Shown here: piece after piece, positions 10,761 to 22,617 of the stretch | How the letters are laid out: every line of letters starts with the position of its first letter | How positions within the stretch are numbered: the first letter of the stretch is position 1 | Assembly (NCBI GenBank): GCA_023213395.1 | Contig: CM041465.1 | Location: 176,025,741-176,089,740, forward strand | Source of the DNA: Cycas panzhihuaensis | Lineage: Eukaryota; Cycadophyta | Reading direction: 5' to 3' | DNA length: 64,000 bases | Notes under the pieces: generated by a model | Databases searched by the model: none | Told to the model about the DNA's origin: nothing | Seen by the model: the letters and a program-made list of their open reading frames with translations, nothing else | Program-made: the position numbers and the translations under genes

Positions 10761-12060
10761 AAGATCTTGACTTTAAAGTTCACGGTGTTGTACACATGGA
10801 TAACAAATCATCTCAGCTAGTTGAAGCATTTGGAATTGTTTGCCTAAAACTCCCAGGCCTTCCAAATTTTACCTTTGTTGATGTTTTATATATTTTTGCT
10901 CTGAAGTAGAACCTGCTCTCCCTATCTATGCTTGTCTCTTGTGGATTTAATCTGAGTGTAACTTCAAATAATCAAATTCTTTATGTCATTTACCCTCCTT
11001 CAAATGATGTGATTATGACCAGAATTCTTAATGGTAAACTTTTTCACTTAACTGGTTTACCATCCTCTGAAGCTAATTATGTTGATGATGACTCTGGTTT
11101 TACCACAATCCTAACTCCTCAAAAATTATCCTAAGTAGCCTTATGGCCTGCTCGTATGGGCCATATCAAAATCGATCATTTAAGAGAACTATATGTCACT
11201 CTTCCTAGTATGCTTAGGCTCTCCTCTAAGCCCTTTAAATGTGAAGCATATATCATTGCCAAATCTCAAAGATAACCATTTCCTCATAGTCAGTGGAAAT
11301 CTAGCCAACCTTTGCAGCTTATATACTCAGATATATGTGGTCCTATTCACATCTATTCTCTCAAATAAAAGTGGTACTACATTACTTTTATTAATGATTT
11401 TACCAAGAAAGTATGGGTTGCTTTTCTTGTAAAGAAAGATGAATCCTTTTCTATGTTTCAAGCTTTCAAGACCCATGCAGAAAATGAATTTAGATTCAAG
11501 ATCAAAATACTTAGGACTGACAATAGTGGTGAGTATACCTCTAATGAGTTTGAATCATACCTATGTCACCATGGGATCAAACATCAAACCACTGTTATAG
11601 GTACACCTCAGTAAAATGGAGTTGCCAAGCATATGAACAGGACCATCATGAATATAGCTCATGCTATGATGGTATATAAGAATATCCATATCTATCTTTG
11701 GGATGAGGCTATCTAGATTATCATGTATAACATCAGCACTATTAGTCCCTCCAAGCTCGACCCCTCTTCACATAAAATGTAGTATATACAGACCCTCTCT
11801 ATCTCCTACTTTAGAATCTTTTTTACTTATTATGCTCACATTCTAGAGGAACACAAAAATAAGCTCTAAGATAGAGCCCCTAAAGGCATCTTTATTGGAT
11901 ACCCTATGGACAAAAAGGGGTACAAGGTTTTTCTACCTTCACAATGCAAAATCATCATCACTAGAGATGTTATCTTTGTGGAGACTAAAGATCAATTATT
12001 AAGACTTGACTCCAAGATACCTTCATACTGATTTAATGATTCTATTGAATTTTATATTCA
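10700..12060 (+). pseudogene. Copia protease/GAG-pre-integrase/integrase (copy B), broken
   Basis: After the protease-like region, the open piece 10928-11134 (NLLSLSMLVSCGFNLSV and onward) matches the segment leading into GAG-pre-integrase. The integrase core reads QLIYSDICGPIHI near 11315 (first catalytic Asp), then VWVAFLVKKDESFSMFQAFKT, LRTDNSGEYTSNEF near 11513 (second Asp) and an NGVAKHMNRTI segment near 11616, where the expected Glu of NGVAE is Lys. Loss of that Glu and several stops mean it cannot integrate DNA. The C-terminal DRAPKGIFIGYP segment near 11873 is still visible. Confidence 0.8.
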
Positions 12061-12519
12061 AATTCTAAAATTTAGGGGGAACGATACTCAACAATTACTC
12101 AAAATATTAGAATTTGGTAATAGAGCCCCAGAGTATACAAGCTATGACTCCCATCCAATGTGTGCACATCCAGCACCATCATTTGAGAACAGCTAAGTTA
12201 ATAAAGGCAAAGCTATAGTAGAAGGACCACCTTCTCCAACATTAGTGGTAGGCCTATCTTCTCTAATATCATCAACTCCCTCTGTGCTAAACATTTTATA
12301 TGATCCTTTTTAAGATCAAAATAAAGACCAAGAGGTTGTGGAAATGAAAACCTCATTCATAACTTGAGGTTTTTGTGAATCCTATCAGCTACACAAGGAC
12401 ATGTGACTAAATGAGATAGGTAAACTTAGCATTAGAAGTACCCATAGAGCAAGGATACATGAATCACTTTCTGTTGAGATTAAACTAGTAGAATTACATC
12501 TTACTCTTAATGAAGAGCC

Positions 12520-14045
12520 CTTAACGTACTAAGAAGTTGTAAAGCATGTAGTTTAGAGAAATGTTATAAATGGAGCATACCAATCTCTTATCAAGAATGG
12601 TATATGGGAGCTTATTGATCTACCACTTGGAAGAAAGATAATTTAAAACAAATGGGTGTTTAAAAACAAGTACATGTCAAAAAGCACCCTAGAAAAATAC
12701 AAGGCGAGGTTGGTAGCAAAAGGATTTACGCAAAGAGAAGGTGTCAACTACACTAAAATATTTTCTCTTATAACCAAATGGCCTATAATCAGAATTCTTA
12801 TAGCCTTGGTTACTCAATAAGGTTCAAAAATCCATAAACTTAATGTTAAGACTACATTTCTTAATGGGGATCTTAAAGAAAAAATTTACATGGCTCAGCT
12901 AGAAGGATACGAGATTTTTAGTCAGGAGCATAGGATTTGCAGGCTCAGAAAGTGCTTGTACAACCTAAAACAAGCCCCTCATGCTTAATTTACTAAGTTG
13001 TCTGAAAGAATGAAATAACTTAGATATGAGGTCTATGACTATCAAGGTATTGATGCAACACTATTCTTCAAGCACCAAAATGATAAAGTCACTTACCTCT
13101 TAATCTTTGTGGATGATATGCTAACAACAAGGAATAGTGAATAGGTAATTAGCTAGCTAAAGAAGGACCTTACTAAAAATTTTGAATTATCTAACCTCGG
13201 ATTGATGAAATATTACTTGGAAATTGAAGTAACTCAAAAGAATAGCAAAATCTTTCTCTCCCAAGAAAAATATATCAATAATCTTTTGACAAAGTTTTAG
13301 TTAGAAGGTGCTCGACTAGTGGGTATACCTATAGAACCTAATGTTAAACTTTCAACTAATGGTGATACTAAGGAGGAAAATGTGACACTCTATAAGCAAC
13401 TTATAGGTAGTCTCATCTATACTACCAAAATAAGGCCAAATATTATACAGTCTATTGACATTCTTACAAGATTCATAACAAATCCTAAGCAAATTACTGG
13501 CAAGCTATAATACGAGTGTTGAGGTACCTGAAGACGACCAATAAATAGTCTATTGTATGGACCCAATATAGAATTTAAACTTTATACATACGTAGACTTA
13601 GATTTTTTTAGAGATAAAGACATAGGAAGATCTGCATCTAGGTACGTAACATTTCTTAGAACAGCACCAATATCATAGAGATCTAGATGAATAGAGATTT
13701 AGATGAAAGAAGATAGTTGCAAACTCAATTATTAAAGATGAATATATTTTTGCTTCTAAGACAAACAAGGAGGTGATATGGCTTAGAAAATTATTGAATA
13801 TATTAAATGCCACCCAAACAAGTTCCACTAGCTTACATATAGATAATTAATCTACAATCTAAATGGTTATAAATCTTGTATTCCATAATCGTACCAAATA
13901 TATAAGTACAAAAGTCCACATGATTAGAGAACTAGTTCATGATGGTATAATTCAATTGGAGTACTACCCCACAGTAGATTAAATGGCTGATATCTTCACC
14001 AAACCACTGAAGAGGGTGAAGTTTGAAAAGAGGCCTTAGAGTCTC
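12520..14045 (+). pseudogene. Copia reverse transcriptase and RNase H (copy B), broken
   Basis: RT motifs occur in order: YKARLVAKGFTQREGVNY near 12700, LNVKTTFLNGDLKEKIYM near 12840, CLYNLKQAPHA near 12955, LIFVDDMLTT near 13103 (the catalytic VDDM site, intact), LGLMKYYLEIEV near 13200, and YKQLIGSLIYTTKIRPNI near 13393. RNase H follows, degraded, with the end motif of Copia elements (ADIFTKPLKRVKFE) at 13988-14029. Stops occur throughout. Function and order follow the Ty1/Copia family. Confidence 0.85.
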
Positions 14046-14079
14046 TATCTCTGACTAATTGAAGGAGATGACAATAGGA

Positions 14080-14200
14080 CCATCATACTCTATCTCATTC
14101 ATAAAAACCCCTTATGGGCACAGAAGGATAAGAGTAAATCTCTGATCTATCCCATTCATGAAAATCCCTTATGGGCACGAAAAGATAAGGGTTGTATCAT
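14080..14200 (+). repeat. Two-copy tandem duplication of about 70 bp in the 3' region of Copia copy B
   Basis: CTCATTCATAAAAACCCC-TTATGGGCAC-GAAGGATAAG recurs about 68 bp later as CCCATTCATGAAAATCCC-TTATGGGCAC-GAAAAGATAAG. It lies between RNase H and the 3' LTR, where only 3' untranslated sequence is expected. Confidence 0.7.
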
Positions 14201-14491
14201 TTTAAAAAATCAAAACTTGTGAAAACCCAAAAGGGCATGGGGAATGACCAAATGGTATATGGAGACTCAGTAGATTTTAGCTACAAAATTCATTGTACTA
14301 ATTGGTTATCTGGCTTCATTTCAAGAGCCTCTTGAGCCAAGTTAGTAGATTAGAAAATCTGTGAGTTTTCTTCCCCATGAGAGTTTCCTATAAAAGTGTC
14401 ATAATAGTTTACTTTATAAGAGACTAAAATGAAGACCTCATAGGATAGAATAAAATAGGATGAAATGACCTTCTATCATTAAATCAGAGAT

Positions 14492-14786
14492 TGAAATAGG
14501 TTAATGTCACAAGGTCATTACATTAATTGATTTTTTCTAAAAACTGTCTTAAGTGAACTTTAAATTAGATCACTTAAGCAAAATGCACTTTCATATGCAT
14601 TATGCCTAATTTTATTTCACCTAACTCTAATGCTCCCTCTTTAATATAAAAGTAAAATTTCAATAGAGGAGACTCATTCTTACCTCCCTATTTTATGAGA
14701 GTTATTCTCTCTCTCAAGTCTCTCTTACTTCTATGTTTTCCTTTGTATTTAGTGCATGGAGATGAAGAATAGATCTACTCTTTTCA
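14492..14786 (+). repeat. 3' LTR of Copia copy B
   Basis: The partner of 7097-7394, with the same TGAAA start and TTTTCA end. It is followed by AACCT, the near copy of the AACTT before the left LTR. Confidence 0.92.
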
Positions 14787-16272
14787 AACCTCTCCTACTA
14801 CTACTTCAAAATAGGCTTATAGCACCTCACTGGTATCCCATGGTAGGTTGTGAGTTTGATTAAAAGAGGAGGCATATCCACCTTGCTGACCTATGCAAAA
14901 AGAAAAAGGACGAGGAACCTATTTAGGATCCTAAATAGGGTCATGGTGGAATATTCCCCTAATTATATGGATATGGGTTCTAACTAAGTTCTAATAGAAC
15001 TCTATAGCCTCGTGTGGATAATATGTCATGTGACTGACTATATGGATAAGATCCTCATAAGGATAAGATGCCTCAAGTTGAGGCATGGTGACCTGCCATG
15101 GGTGACTCTTGGTCACTCATAGAGATATATGTATATGAAAGATCAGTATCCAAGGGCGGAAGGCCTCATAAGTAACAAGAGAATAGTTGTATTTGAAACC
15201 AACTGGTTCAGATGGGTAACATATAGAGAAATGTCCTTATTCGATAGAAATTAAGCACCCTAACTAAGTGGAAATGAAGTGAAGAGATGCGAAGACTTAT
15301 GTACTAAATGCCTTCCTACTATACACTCCCTAGTATGGTCACTAGTGGAATATAAATAACTAAGGGATTAGGTTATGAATAACTAATCTAATGATAAAAA
15401 CCCTAGGGTGTGGAGGTCAAATACATAGGAAAGTAAATTAAAAGCCCTAACCAAGGTGTCCATGCGTCTCTTAGATATGAATGTGAGGTAACACTATGCA
15501 CCAAATGATGAAACAATGGCTAAACTAGGGTAATGCAAGGGTGCATGCATATAGATAATCATATTAATTTGCCTTTAGGGGCCTATAACAAACTAACGAG
15601 GAGGAAGCACACACCTATATGCAACTATATGCATTTTTCTTAAATGAACATAATAAGAAGACCCTAGTTAAGGGTACAATGTTACCCCATGGGTTTAAGG
15701 AATTGCAAATGTGTGATCCCTTATTTCGTTCAAGCTTATAATTAAGCAACAAGACAAGACCCAATATACCTAATGTTTCATGCAATGTAATGCAAGTGAG
15801 AAAAGAAAATAAGAATATTTTTTCCTTTTACTGAGGCTTTTTCTTTTCAAAAGAAAAAAAGAGGAAATAAGGGGCTATAGGCCAAAAGGGATACTCCTAG
15901 ATTCCTTTCCCCTTATTCCCTATCATAAAACTTTCCTTTCTTCTTCTTTTCTTTCTCCTTGCTAAAAAGAAAGCAAGAAAAATTTAGTAGAAAGGATCGT
16001 GTACCTAAAAGTAGTAGGATTTGTCTGTTGGGAAACACCTTTCCTCAACTCATAGTGAACAATGCCAAGAAGATAGTCTTAATAGAAATATACTATGATG
16101 AAAATCTAAAGTAAATCTGACAACATTTTTGTTTATCAGATATACTTATGATATAGGAAAGAATACAATAAAGACTCCAAAATAAAAAAATATAAACTAA
16201 AGCTTAATAAGCTAACATACCTTTTTAGGAGTCATTGCTAAAGAAAGATTTTGGTAGATAAACCCAAATTCT
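14787..16272. other. Intergenic, no gene seen
   Basis: AT-rich sequence with no frame that resembles a known protein. It contains polypurine/polypyrimidine stretches near 15835-15980. This stretch and 19279-21832 were one continuous region before the element at 16273 inserted. Confidence 0.5.
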
Positions 16273-16497
16273 TGTTGGAATATTAATGCACATTTGTTTT
16301 ATCCCACATGCAAGTGGGTTCCTACTCTCTCTATATTGGCATGTACTATAAATACATAACATAGTGTATCATATTGTAATCATGTTGTAAGGATGTTTTG
16401 TTAATACAATGGAGGTACCTTAAGGGTACCATTCGATCGTGTGGAGGTGTGTTTTGTTTTGTTTGTAAATATCTTACTGCAGGTCTATTTTCCAACA
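16273..16497 (+). repeat. 5' LTR of the TR-GAG element
   Basis: Starts TGTTGGAATATT and ends CCAACA, giving a short terminal inverted repeat TGTTGG/CCAACA. A TATAAATA motif at about 16348 is a candidate promoter TATA box. Confidence 0.95.
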
Positions 16498-16509
16498 TGG
16501 TATCAGAGC
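16498..16509 (+). other. Primer binding site, tRNA-iMet (TR-GAG element)
   Basis: TGGTATCAGAGC begins directly after the LTR end. It is a perfect match to the usual initiator-Met primer site of plant Copia elements. Confidence 0.95.
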
Positions 16510-17928
16510 GCCCAGGTTGAGAGAGGTGTTTTTGTTCAGTATTAGAGCAGTGATTTGGGAGGTGCCATAACATTGAAATTTCTGAAAAGCAATAGCGAAA
16601 TTGAGACGAAATAGTTCGTTCCGTAAAATTTGAGTGGTCGCACTATAGATTTTAGGGTGAAAGTGCAAAAATTACAGCAGAATTAATTTCGGCCTGCATT
16701 TTTTCCGTCGTCGTATTTTTGGGACAGATCTGCAACCTCAACTTCAAGGAGCCATAACTTTAGCTATAGGTATCCAAATGACCTCAAATTGTTTTTGATT
16801 CTGTGCGTTTTTAAATTCTCTTTCTAATGGAAGTAGTTTGAGGTTCATCAGAGTTCAGAATAAAACGTTATGAGTAATTTATCAGAAGGTACTATTATAG
16901 CCCCTAGAAACCCTAATTGTGAAATTCTTAAAAGGAGCATAACTTTTGATCTGGATATCAGAATTCAATTTCATCTAAACCGCTGGAATCGTATTTTAGA
17001 GGCCATCATTTCCATCCATATTTTATCTATTTTTGAGTTATACTTTTTTTCAGAAATAAGTTTTTAGGAATTTAAGGGTTTCATATTGATATGGTGACAT
17101 GAATGAGGCAATGGTAATGAAGTGATTGTTTGAGGCTCTCTTATATATGTTGTGCATGGGAGAGTATTGTTACAAGTGAGATGATATTAAGTTATGTTGA
17201 TGTGAATGTATTTGGCACTCTATTGGTGATTTGAAGTGCATGATGGTGATTGTTTAATGGAAAATTAAGTACCTTCTTACATGTGTTCATATGAGAGAGC
17301 TATTGTGATGATGACATAGTATGGTGATGAAGCAACGGTGAATGTGTTTGCATTAATGAGTTGGGTGGCATATGGTGATTTAGTGATCCTTGGAATGTGA
17401 TTTATTTGAAGGGACTTTATGGGCATGATAAGACTAATTTGAGGGTAAGAAAGATAGTGATATAAGGTGATGAGATGCTTATTGCATGTGAGGTTAACAT
17501 GACAAGATTGGGTAATTATTAGGCATGTTTTGAGGATGAGATTAGGGATGTTTTCTAGTTGATTGAATGGGCAAAGAAGGATGAGTTTCTTGTTGAAGAT
17601 ACCTGAGTTGCAAGGAAGCAAAATTATTAAATAGTGTAATGGCATGAGTTGTGTTTTAGGCAATTAAGTGAAGTGTGATATGTCTTGGTGATTTAATGGT
17701 GACATGAAGTATGCATGATTCTTGTGAGATGTATGTGGTATAAGCTTTGATTCTATGGTGAAGAAAGTGCTTGGATATTCTTTGTATATGACTATTTGGC
17801 AATATGTGAGATGCATAAGGCAATGATGTGATAATGAAGTCAGTGATATGAGGGACATGAGACATGAGAAAGTTTGTTGAGATTGATGGGTGAATTTGTT
17901 GATTAGAATAGGGACATGGTGTTAGAAA

Positions 17929-18435
17929 ATGGCATTTACAATCATGGAGGATAATGATGTGGTTATATATGCTCGAGAAACAAATGAATATTACTTAAGG
18001 GATTCATTTCTTCCAGTACCTAAGTGCAATGGTGAAGACTACTTCTTTTGGACAATTAAAATGAGATGTCTATTCATAGCTAGAGGTTTATGGAAGATTG
18101 TTACTGATGAATATGATATCCCTAATGATGAAGAAGAAAAGGAAATGCTTGAGAAGAAAGATAAGAAAGCATTCATTATGATTAAATGTCTTGCATTCAA
18201 TGATATTGATCTTCCTTCCAAATTCCATTTTGTTATTCCTATGATTCTACATGCAAGTAATGCTAAAGAAGCTTGGGATTTTCTAAGGGAAGTATTTGAA
18301 CAAACTCCTGAAGAAACACAACAAATGATTGAAAAAGTAATTAAGGCTAGTTATGGTACAGGTACAATGAATGAAGAAAGTATCATCAACACTGATGAGA
18401 CAACATGTCAAGATGAAGAATGTTTAAAATCTTGA
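17929..18435 (+). CDS. Copia-type gag (DUF4219/UBN2-like) of the TR-GAG element
   Basis: A 168-residue open frame starting MAFTIMEDNDVV. Residues about 27-60 hold the Copia gag motif (LPVPKCNGEDYFFWTIKMR, then ARGLWKIVTDEY). The UBN2-like part follows (KAFIMIKCLAFNDID, NAKEAWDFLREVFEQ). The protein would form the particle that packages the element RNA. The frame ends by TGA at 18433, right after an AAAA run, and a second open frame in the +1 phase continues without a break to 19030. A single inserted A in that run is therefore a likely cause of the stop, and the original gag was probably about twice as long. The zinc knuckle expected in full gag is not seen. A leader of 1.4 kb (16510-17928) precedes it, with no frame on the plus strand. 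Confidence 0.8.
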   Translation: MAFTIMEDNDVVIYARETNEYYLRDSFLPVPKCNGEDYFFWTIKMRCLFIARGLWKIVTDEYDIPNDEEEKEMLEKKDKKAFIMIKCLAFNDIDLPSKFHFVIPMILHASNAKEAWDFLREVFEQTPEETQQMIEKVIKASYGTGTMNEESIINTDETTCQDEECLKS

Positions 18436-19030
18436 TGAAACTTCATTCGTTGAATGCATTGATGAGATTACAGATGAAGACATTGAAAGTGATGAATTGA
18501 TTTCAAGGGAGATTGAATATGAATCCGATGGTTCTATAAATGACGAGTCTTATATTGATGATATTCCTACTTTGAGTATTGATTCAAGTTTGAATGATAT
18601 TTCTTCTTTGAGCATTGTTTCAAGTTCAAAGAGTATGCAAGTTGATCAAGACTCCACTCCTAAGGTTGAAGAACTCACTATTGTACATGGTGATCAAGAG
18701 TTTATACAAGATAATTATGACAAGCAAGTTGTGATTAAAGATGGTTGTTTACAGGGTCTACATCAAAATCATACTAGAGTAGGTACGATGAAGAATCATG
18801 ATTTGTACTTGCAAGAGTTGCTACTTCAACATCATCACTACAGGATTGAAGATAGAAATCAAGTTGAGGACATCATCCTACAAAGGCATCAGTACATAAT
18901 TGAAGATACAAATCAAGATAAAGACATCATTCTACAGCAAAGACATCATTACAAATTTGAAGACAAGGATCAAGTTGAAGACATCATTTTCGAGACACTT
19001 CCAAGGACAAGGCATTACAAGTACAAATGA
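18431..19030 (+). CDS. Second frame of the TR-GAG element: acidic, repeat-bearing C-terminal extension
   Basis: This frame is open from just after the gag stop to TGA at 19028-19030, with no ATG near its start, so it is best read as the displaced C-terminal part of gag. It is rich in Asp, Glu and Ser in its first half (ECIDEITDEDIESDE). It ends in three imperfect repeats of about 20 residues: HHYRIEDRNQVEDIILQ, RHQYIIEDTNQDKDIILQ and RHHYKFEDKDQVEDIIFE. I recognise no family. An RNA-binding or scaffold role is only a guess. Confidence 0.6.
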   Translation, partial: LDETSFVECIDEITDEDIESDELISREIEYESDGSINDESYIDDIPTLSIDSSLNDISSLSIVSSSKSMQVDQDSTPKVEELTIVHGDQEFIQDNYDKQVVIKDGCLQGLHQNHTRVGTMKNHDLYLQELLLQHHHYRIEDRNQVEDIILQRHQYIIEDTNQDKDIILQQRHHYKFEDKDQVEDIIFETLPRTRHYKYK

Positions 19031-19042
19031 TCCAAATGTGCA

Positions 19043-19053
19043 TTAAGGGGGAG
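19043..19053 (+). other. Polypurine tract of the TR-GAG element
   Basis: AAGGGGGAG directly before the TG of the 3' LTR at 19054, the canonical position and composition. Confidence 0.85.
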
Positions 19054-19278
19054 TGTTAGAATATTAATGCACATTTGTTTTATCCCACATGCAAGTGGGT
19101 TCCTACTCTCTCTATATTGGCATGTACTATAAATACATAACATAGTGTATCATATTGTAATCATGTTGTAAGGATGTTTTGTTAATACAATGGAGGTACC
19201 TTAAGGGTACCGTTCGATCCTATGGAGGTGTGTTTTATTCTGTTTGTAAATATCTTATTGCAGGTATATTTTCCAACA
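19054..19278 (+). repeat. 3' LTR of the TR-GAG element
   Basis: 225 bp, the same length as the left LTR, with about eight substitutions (most after position 19205). It ends CCAACA and is followed by the ATTCT target duplication. Confidence 0.95.
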
Positions 19279-21832
19279 ATTCTTAGCTAATAATGGAGAG
19301 ATATCTTGACCTCCTTCCTTCCTACAATGGAGTTAGTATTCTTGTAAGATAATTTCTAACTAAAAGTACAATAAAATATGCATAATATCTCTAGCACATA
19401 GTGTAATCAAGGATGAGTCGAAAAGGTATTTAAATTAACTAATAAGAAATGGGGGGAGGGAGCCTTAGAATAGCTTAAGTATCCCCTTAATGTGATAAAG
19501 CTTCCTAACTAGTACTTAGGCATTACTTCCCTTTACAACTTCCTCCTTTTAACTTATAAAGAAATAAGCAAGAAGTAAGCTAACAAGAGAAATGTTGTAT
19601 AAGGGGAATGATTAAATAACAAATGACAAGTTAAATGGACCAAAACAAGATGAAAATAACTAGCAAAAACACATAGAACACTTACCACAAAGCAAAAGGA
19701 GGAGGATTACCTCTTCCTTGAATGATGGAGATGGTTAATGGCTGCAAAAGTGTTGTCCAAGACTAGCTCTTATTGCTAAAATTATGTAGTCCCAAGGATG
19801 CAATTACAAAGAAGATGTGTAGATCAAGATTACCCAATTATCATGGAATCTTTGTAGCATAATGGTATGGTGTATATCTCAACTTAATCTCCCCCTTTCC
19901 ATTAAAATTTTGGGGAGATTTATAGATGAGGCCAAGGCTAAGGGAAGTGTTTTTTAGCCTACAATGTGGGAGAAAACCATGGGATAAATCCATGAGTCTT
20001 GCTCATGGATTTGAACCAAAACCACATAGAAAAGATTAAAATAAGATGTATTTTGGTCTATTGGGCCACCTAAATTTGATAGACATTGATCTTGAGCTAA
20101 CACAAGCTACCTAGAACTATTAAGGAAGCATTTATGAGTTGATTATCATCAACATACTCAAATCTAGGTTGGTGACAATCATGTTGCAAAGATATTTGTT
20201 GTACCATAAAATCATTCATAGTACTGCGAAATACTTTGTAGTATTACTAATGCACACAAAACAAATAGTGGTTTGGTAATAGATTCAGCTTTCCAATAAA
20301 AATCTCATAAAAACAAGCCAAAAACTCATGAATGCAAAGACCTAGATATAGATATGAATGAAAGAGAGGGACAAATAATGATAAAAAGAAGAATCAATGG
20401 ATCAAAATAAGATAAAGAGGGCATTGCAAAAGGGATAAGCACTTGTTATCACTCGATAAGCCTAATGGGTAGACTAACAGGCATTGACCAAAGTTGTACT
20501 CTTCATCACCTAGACTATACATGGGAAATCAAGCAAAACAAGAAAGTAAAGACATACACATACTATCTGAGATCATGATATACTAAATCAATGTGGTGTA
20601 GAGTATAATGAAGTATACTTGTACTTACCTGTTTTTTGAAGTGTCCATGCCATTCCCAAGAGCTAGAAAACAACAAAGAATCATTCCTCTTAACTACTCA
20701 TGTTCCTTGAGAATTGTTCTCATTCTTTACTAGTCATTCCCATTCCTTAATATAATGTGAATTGCTCACCAATAGTTGAATTCATGACCTACAATCATTC
20801 TAATCATTATTGTAGTTATTCCAATTATTCCAAGCTTGGATTTTCATTATTTCTTATACTCACTTTTATTGGTTCACTATTAGAGTTATCTTAAAGCCAT
20901 CCTTAACCATTCTAAGTGCCAAATGTGCCTAATTTCATACATACAATTTGGTAAACAAATCAAAATTAGTAAGTAAATATGATATAATATCACATCAATA
21001 TACTCAAGGTCTAATCTCAAATCAATGATTAAGAAGCTAATGATAAACATTAATACATTACAATTACTTTGACCTCCTTTTATTTAGTCTATAGACTTGG
21101 CACTTGCCTTATACAATGAACCATCATACTATAAAACACTCAATTTTAAACAAAATATTCCATGATAATATATGGAATTCTTCTCAGGGAAAGTTTGTAA
21201 GTTGGAATCAAAGTCAATAGTATAAACATGATAAAGATATTATACATTATTTAATCTTAAACTCCTTTGAATTATGACATCAACTCAACATATAAACCTT
21301 GCAAATTTTTATGACTATTTATTACAATAGGAAGGTTTCTCTTTATTTTGGTCAATTGTACAAAAGGCTTCTATTCAAAACTTTTTATATCAATGGAAGA
21401 AGCAAATTCGAGAGAAGCCTGCCCTTTCATATTACAACAATGAGATAGAGAAGTCCAACTGATATATTACATGATATTGATAACTAAAGGAAGCCTAGTT
21501 TTAAATTATGCTTCAAGGGTGAAGCATCTTGAGAATAGGAGGCTCGTAATAAATCTAAATAAATATAATATAGGTGTGAATGGATTAAATAAGAGAATCT
21601 TTATTAAATAAATGTAATTATAATTAGTAGTTAATTAAGAAGAACAAAATGTTATAAGTACTAATTAAGGGATATAATCATTCATTTTAATAGTATAGAT
21701 ATAAAGTGAAATTATTATATTGGACATTATTGGATATAATATTATTTCTTTTTGGACTACTAGTACACTCAATATATTTTGGAGAGTAACCTTTTTAAAT
21801 AGGATATACTTTGTTAAACCTAGCTTAGTCAA
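19279..21832. other. Intergenic, no gene seen
   Basis: AT-rich sequence without coding similarity on either strand. Open frames here are short and without motifs. Confidence 0.5.
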
Positions 21833-22608
21833 TGTATGCCTTGCTCTATTTTTATTCAAGGATCATAACAATAACTAGATAAAACAAGCACAAGTAACAC
21901 CAGAATTGATGCAAAACATGATATCGTTTGGAAATAGGGAACTGTGTATGGTCCTCTCATAACCAGATGCAAACCCAAATAGTACACTACAATTACAATT
22001 ATTCCATCATGCTTGCTATGGTAAGAAGAATTATATACACATACACACTCATGCATGCCTACTTCCTAAACTAATTCCTTTTTTATATAATAGAAAATAA
22101 GCAGTTTAACCATCATTCATTACACATGAAATGGCATAACATTTTTACACAAAATAATTTCTGTTGTGGAAAAGACAGTTAGTTATGTTCACTTGCACCA
22201 AACTACAAACTAGTTGCAATTGCAACATCAATTGCAATCTAATCACAACCATAGTATTAACTATGCCTTGGTCATAATTGTTGCTACAATTGCAACCTAG
22301 TCATAATTGTGGCTCCAACTATGACCTGGTTATAACTGCTACTCCAATTGTGACCTAGTCACAACTATGATCTCAATTGCGACTCAATCATAACTACTAC
22401 TCTAATTATGACTTAGTCACAACTACAATCTCAACTATGACTTGGTCGTAACTACTACTCTGACTACAATACCAATTATGACCCGATCATAACTATGGCA
22501 ACAAATGCAACCTGGTTAAAATTATAATATTAACTACTACTTAGTCGCAATCACGACTACAACTTAGTCAAACCCAAAAATATGTATGTGCAACTTCATC
22601 TGTACACA
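21833..22608 (-). repeat. 3' LTR (left copy) of the Gypsy element
   Basis: Pairs with 30974-31718. The shared beginning contains AAGGATCATAACAATAACTA and AAACAAGCACAAGTAA. The outer part (about 22190-22560) is a run of imperfect repeats of about 30 bp, described separately. Confidence 0.92.
22190..22560. repeat. Minisatellite inside the left LTR, unit about 30 bp
   Basis: Successive degenerate units follow the pattern AAYTGYGACCTAGTCACAAC followed by TATGATCTC or TACTACTC. About a dozen units can be followed by eye, alternating between the two endings. The same array is present in the right LTR. Confidence 0.8.
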
Positions 22609-22617
22609 TCTCCCCTA
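22609..22617 (-). other. Polypurine tract of the Gypsy element
   Basis: On the minus strand TAGGGGAGA lies directly before the 3' LTR. Confidence 0.7.

Larger units (their letters stand above)
7097..14786 (+). mobile_element. Complete but degenerate Ty1/Copia LTR retrotransposon (copy B)
   Basis: Two LTRs of 298 and 295 bp (7097-7394 and 14492-14786) begin TGAAA and end TTTTCA. The bases outside are AACTT on the left and AACCT on the right, a 5-bp target duplication with one difference. A tRNA-iMet primer site follows the left LTR. Gag, GAG-pre-integrase, integrase, RT and RNase H follow in Copia order on the plus strand, all with many stops. The LTRs differ at a noticeable fraction of sites by eye, so this is an old insertion. 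A 2.1-kb leader (7395-9490) without frames separates the primer site from gag. Confidence 0.93.
16273..19278 (+). mobile_element. Complete non-autonomous LTR retrotransposon with gag only (TR-GAG type)
   Basis: 3006 bp, bounded by LTRs of exactly 225 bp each (16273-16497 and 19054-19278). They differ at about eight positions by eye, about 4%. A perfect 5-bp target duplication ATTCT lies outside both ends (16268-16272 and 19279-19283). A perfect iMet primer site follows the left LTR and a polypurine tract precedes the right LTR. The only protein similarity is a Copia-type gag. There is no room for protease, integrase, RT or RNase H. It must have used enzymes of another Copia element to move. 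This fits the described class of terminal-repeat retrotransposons with a GAG domain. Confidence 0.95.

Noticed and set aside
17277-17865. Minus-strand frames in the leader of the TR-GAG element
   Set aside because: They come from a GATG/GTGA-rich leader read backwards; no similarity to any family, and the element is oriented the other way.
18423-18429. TTTAAAA as a programmed -1 frameshift site in the TR-GAG element
   Set aside because: The heptamer is in the right phase, but the downstream open frame is in +1, and a -1 shift reaches a stop within about 25 codons. A one-base insertion in the A run explains it better.
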